A stretch of DNA of 7,856 bases from Candidatus Firestonebacteria bacterium RIFOXYA2_FULL_40_8. Lineage in GTDB: Bacteria; Oederibacteriota; D2-FULL-39-29. The notes under the pieces were generated by a model. The model saw nothing but the letters and a program-made list of their open reading frames with translations, was not told the origin of the DNA and did no database searches. Position numbers and translations under genes: made by a program. Within the stretch, counting starts at the first letter, position 1, and each line of letters starts with the position of its first letter. Shown here piece by piece: positions 5,785 through 7,856 of the stretch. Location: contig MFGS01000057.1 in NCBI GenBank assembly GCA_001778355.1, positions 1-7,856 on the forward strand, written 5' to 3'.

Positions 5785-7278
5785 ATGGCAAAATCAAAAT
5801 TCAGGACAGAGTTTAAGATAAAAAGAGCTGTGGACAAATGCATAAATTGTCAGGCTTGTGTCAGGATGTGCAGTAATGACACTCATGAGTATGATGCTGA
5901 GACGGAAACTATTACGTCTTACGATGAAAGATGCGTCGGCTGTCACTTTTGTGAGGATATGTGTCCTACCGGAGCGCTGGTAATTGAAAAAGAACTCCCG
6001 CAGATAAAAGAAAATGCCCATTGGGCTTCCAGGGATGTTTACGGTGTTATAAAACAGGCGGAGACCGGCGGAATTCTGCTTACGGGTATGGGTAGCGATA
6101 AAAAGTATAAGGAATATTTTGACCATATTACTCTTAATGCTTCGCAGGTGACGAACCCTTCCATTGACCCTCTCCGCGAACCGATGGAGTTAAAAACTTT
6201 CCTCGGAAAGAAACCTGATATTTATAAAAAAGACGATAAGCCGTTCCCCCAGCTGGTGCTGGAAACGCCTATTATGTTCTCCGCAATGAGCTACGGCTCC
6301 ATATCTTTGAACGCGCAGAAATCATTAGCCATGGCCGCAGTGAAGTACGGTACTTACTGGAACACAGGGGAAGGCGGCTTGCATGAAGATCTAAGGCCTT
6401 ACGCGGATAGAGTTATTGTACAGGTAGCTTCCGGCAGATTCGGAGTGGATATGCGTTATCTTGAATCGGCGGCGGCAATAGAGATCAAGATAGGCCAGGG
6501 GGCAAAACCCGGTATCGGCGGCCATTTACCCGGCGAAAAGGTTGACGAAGAAGTTTCAAAAACCAGAAGAATTCCCGTGGGTTCGGATGCAATTTCACCG
6601 GCGCCCCATCATGATATTTACTCCATTGAAGATTTAAAACAGCTTGTCTACGCGCTTAAAGAAGCGACCAGGTATAAAAAGCCTGTCGGCGTGAAAATCG
6701 CAGCAGTGCATAATGTAGCTCCCATTGCTTCAGGTATCGTAAGAGCCGGCGCGGATTTTGTAGTCATCGATGGTATTAGAGGCGGAACAGGCGCGGCTCC
6801 TTCCGTTATCAGAGATAACGTCGGAATACCGATAGAGCTTGCAATCGGAGTTGTTGACCAGCGTCTAAGGCAGGAAGGAATCAGGAATCAAGCCTCTTTA
6901 ATTGCCGCCGGCGGTTTCAGGTCCTCGGGAGATGTCATTAAAGCAATCGCTCTCGGAGCGGACGCGGTATACATAGGAAGTTCAGCTTTAATTTCTATCG
7001 GCTGTCATCTTTGCCAGAAATGCTACACCGGAAAGTGTAACTGGGGTATAGCCACGCAGGACCCGTATCTAAAAAAGAGATTAAATCCCGAGATAGGCGC
7101 CAGAAGAGCTCATAATTTACTCCGCGCCTGGTCTTTGGAAATAAAAGAGATGCTAGGCGGAATGGGAATCAATGCAGTAGAGTCGCTCCGCGGCAACCGC
7201 GGACAACTGAGAGGCGTGGACCTGTCCCCGATGGAACTGGAACTTTTGGGCATTAAACACGCAGGCGAAGCATGGTAA
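5785..7278 (+). CDS. gltB: Glutamate synthase FMN/Fe-S subunit with N-terminal ferredoxin domain
   Basis: The synthase core, which combines 2-oxoglutarate with ammonia at FMN to give glutamate. It has 497 residues. The N-terminus is a two-cluster ferredoxin domain: C19, C22, C25, C29 and C50, C53, C56, C60 followed by Pro. The FMN-binding barrel follows, with NTGEGGLHEDL (193-203), KPGIGGHLPGEKV (241-253), GIRGGTGAAPS (330-340) and the phosphate-binding run AAGGFRSSGDVIKAIALGAD (374-393). The glutamate synthase Fe-S loop is at 407-418 and leads into GIATQDP (421-427). That loop keeps the usual C-x5-C-x4-C (407, 413, 418) but adds C410, and has Asn-Trp where Pro-x is common. The GXGXG domain is absent and is probably a separate gene. 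A Shine-Dalgarno AAAGGA (5768-5773) lies inside the preceding gene. Family membership is certain; the electron donor is inferred to be a ferredoxin-type carrier. Confidence 0.92.
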   Translation: MAKSKFRTEFKIKRAVDKCINCQACVRMCSNDTHEYDAETETITSYDERCVGCHFCEDMCPTGALVIEKELPQIKENAHWASRDVYGVIKQAETGGILLTGMGSDKKYKEYFDHITLNASQVTNPSIDPLREPMELKTFLGKKPDIYKKDDKPFPQLVLETPIMFSAMSYGSISLNAQKSLAMAAVKYGTYWNTGEGGLHEDLRPYADRVIVQVASGRFGVDMRYLESAAAIEIKIGQGAKPGIGGHLPGEKVDEEVSKTRRIPVGSDAISPAPHHDIYSIEDLKQLVYALKEATRYKKPVGVKIAAVHNVAPIASGIVRAGADFVVIDGIRGGTGAAPSVIRDNVGIPIELAIGVVDQRLRQEGIRNQASLIAAGGFRSSGDVIKAIALGADAVYIGSSALISIGCHLCQKCYTGKCNWGIATQDPYLKKRLNPEIGARRAHNLLRAWSLEIKEMLGGMGINAVESLRGNRGQLRGVDLSPMELELLGIKHAGEAW

Positions 7279-7297
7279 TTTTGTAAGCAAAATTACC
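7274..7297 (+). repeat. Perfect 10-bp inverted repeat overlapping the gltB stop codon
   Basis: GGTAATTTTG (7274-7283), a four-base loop TAAG, and CAAAATTACC (7288-7297). The left arm includes the last two bases of the Trp codon and the TAA stop. No T-run follows, so it is not a standard terminator; it may act as a mRNA stability or processing hairpin, or be the end of a small mobile repeat. Confidence 0.7.
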
Positions 7298-7305
7298 CGA
7301 GAATG

Positions 7306-7333
7306 GAAAATCGACAATCGAAAATAGATAAAG
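7306..7333 (+). repeat. Short 7-bp tandem repeat
   Basis: Four contiguous units: GAAAATC, GACAATC, GAAAATA, GATAAAG, each starting with GA and A-rich. The first three are close to one another and the fourth is degenerate. It sits directly after the hairpin at 7274-7297. The GCGGA (7337-7341) and TCCGC (7350-7354) arms just downstream could form another small hairpin. Confidence 0.5.
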
Positions 7334-7377
7334 TACGCGGAGAAAAGCTTCCGCAATATTTATGAAAAGGTATTTTT

Positions 7378-7413
7378 ACTGTCATCCCCGAGTGTTTTTA
7401 TCGGGGATCCAGT
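7378..7413 (+). repeat. REP-like palindrome of the ATCCCCG...CGGGGAT type
   Basis: ATCCCCGA (7384-7391) and TCGGGGAT (7401-7408) form a perfect 8-bp stem with loop GTGTTTTTA. It is extended beyond a small internal loop by ACTG (7378-7381) with CAGT (7410-7413). The flanks GTCATCCC and GGGGATCCAG resemble a widely scattered class of intergenic bacterial palindromes. No T-run follows the stem, so terminator function is unlikely. Confidence 0.65.
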
Positions 7414-7452
7414 GTCTTTGTTTGTAATAAAATAAATACCACATTAATGTAA

Positions 7453-7488
7453 GACTTTATGGACCTTACAGACTTTATGGACTTTTAG
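7453..7488 (+). repeat. Third array of the 9-bp RACYTTAYR repeat
   Basis: Four contiguous units: GACTTTATG, GACCTTACA, GACTTTATG, GACTTTTAG. The first three fit the same RACYTTAYR pattern as the arrays at 2481-2516 and 2587-2631, nearly 5 kb away, but begin with GAC instead of AAC. It ends about 30 bases before the Shine-Dalgarno of the ferredoxin-like gene. Confidence 0.7.
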
Positions 7489-7531
7489 ACGGCTGACATT
7501 AAGAAATCAGATTGAATATGAGGAAAACGAC

Positions 7532-7856
7532 ATGAAAAAAATAGTCATACGCGAGGAATACTGCTTGGGTTGCCGCCTTTGTGAGATACATTGCGCTACG
7601 GCGCATTCGCCTTCGAAGAATATTATTAAGACTTTTAAGTCTGCAGGCGGGGCTCCGCTTTCTTCGCTGGTTATCGAAGAACAGGGTTATACGACTTTTG
7701 CTCTGCAGTGCAGACATTGTAAGGATGCGCCGTGTGTGGAGGCCTGTTTGACTTCGGCTATGTATAAAGACAAGAACGATATAGTTTTACACGATGAGGA
7801 TAAATGCGTCGGGTGCTGGATGTGTATTATGGTCTGCCCTTTTGGCGCCGTTAAAC
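7532..7856 (+). CDS. Multi-cluster [4Fe-4S] ferredoxin-like electron carrier (partial)
   Basis: The first 108 residues of a HycB/CooF/DmsB-type iron-sulfur protein, a soluble electron-transfer subunit that usually serves a larger redox enzyme. Cysteines fall in three motifs: C11, C14, C17, C21; then C60, C63, C68, C72; then C92, C95, C98, C102 followed by Pro. The middle C-x2-C-x4-C-x3-C spacing is typical of this family, whose full-length members are about 150-200 residues with four clusters, so the last motif is probably beyond the edge. ATG 7532 follows GAGGA (7520-7524) by seven bases, a clear start. It lies 253 bases after gltB, separated by a repeat nest, in the same orientation. Comparable split glutamate synthase loci, as I recall from Thermotoga, also hold such a protein next to an NAD(P)H oxidoreductase. 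A role feeding electrons to gltB is therefore likely but inferred. Confidence 0.85.
   Translation, partial: MKKIVIREEYCLGCRLCEIHCATAHSPSKNIIKTFKSAGGAPLSSLVIEEQGYTTFALQCRHCKDAPCVEACLTSAMYKDKNDIVLHDEDKCVGCWMCIMVCPFGAVK

Noticed and set aside
7384..7408. The ATCCCCGA/TCGGGGAT hairpin as a terminator for gltB.
   Set aside because: No T-run follows the stem; the T-rich part is in the loop. It fits a dispersed REP-like palindrome better.

Overview
The window looks like chromosome of an anaerobic bacterium of moderate GC content, probably from a poorly cultured phylum. It is bacterial rather than archaeal: it has sigma70-like promoters, Shine-Dalgarno sites, an intrinsic terminator and a YvcK-type cell-wall regulator. 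Several proteins are nonetheless of types common in archaea and deep-branching anaerobes, namely an archaeal-style phosphoglucosamine mutase and a glutamate synthase split into separate subunits. The short intergenic repeats fit uncultured lineages such as Elusimicrobiota or Omnitrophota, but I cannot place the organism from sequence alone.

Layout. (1) Minus strand, 1-2435: a two-gene operon, yvcK (membrane-anchored UDP-GlcNAc-binding regulator) followed 13 bases later by glmM, which runs off the left edge. Both concern amino-sugar and peptidoglycan precursor supply. A good promoter overlaps the first codons of the longest yvcK frame, so the real start is probably internal and the mRNA nearly leaderless. 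(2) 2436-2651: a divergent intergenic region with two arrays of a degenerate 9-base repeat (RACYTTAYR) in opposite orientation. The last repeat unit on the right supplies a perfect TATAAT. (3) Plus strand, 2652-4361: a polytopic O-antigen ligase/polymerase-like protein with C-terminal TPRs. (4) 4362-4664: 303 bases without a convincing gene but dense in signals: a near-consensus promoter, a small hairpin, a strong intrinsic terminator about 65 nt into the transcript, a predicted four-way-junction RNA, and a segment whose CCTCG can pair either with a nearby CGAGG or with the CGAGG that holds the next gene's Shine-Dalgarno. (5) Plus strand, 4665-7278: a class II glutamine amidotransferase and an FMN/Fe-S glutamate synthase subunit, one base apart. 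(6) 7279-7531: a nest of several short repeats, including the same 9-base family. (7) 7532 to the right edge: a multi-cluster ferredoxin-like electron carrier, cut by the window end.

How the genes work together. The amidotransferase should release ammonia from glutamine, and the FMN subunit should combine it with 2-oxoglutarate to make glutamate. The ferredoxin-like protein is a plausible electron entry point. The GXGXG domain of glutamate synthase and a flavin oxidoreductase are not in view and may lie downstream. The most interesting candidate for something undescribed is the structured leader ahead of the glutamate synthase genes. It matches no riboswitch class I can recall, and all of its structure was read by eye.
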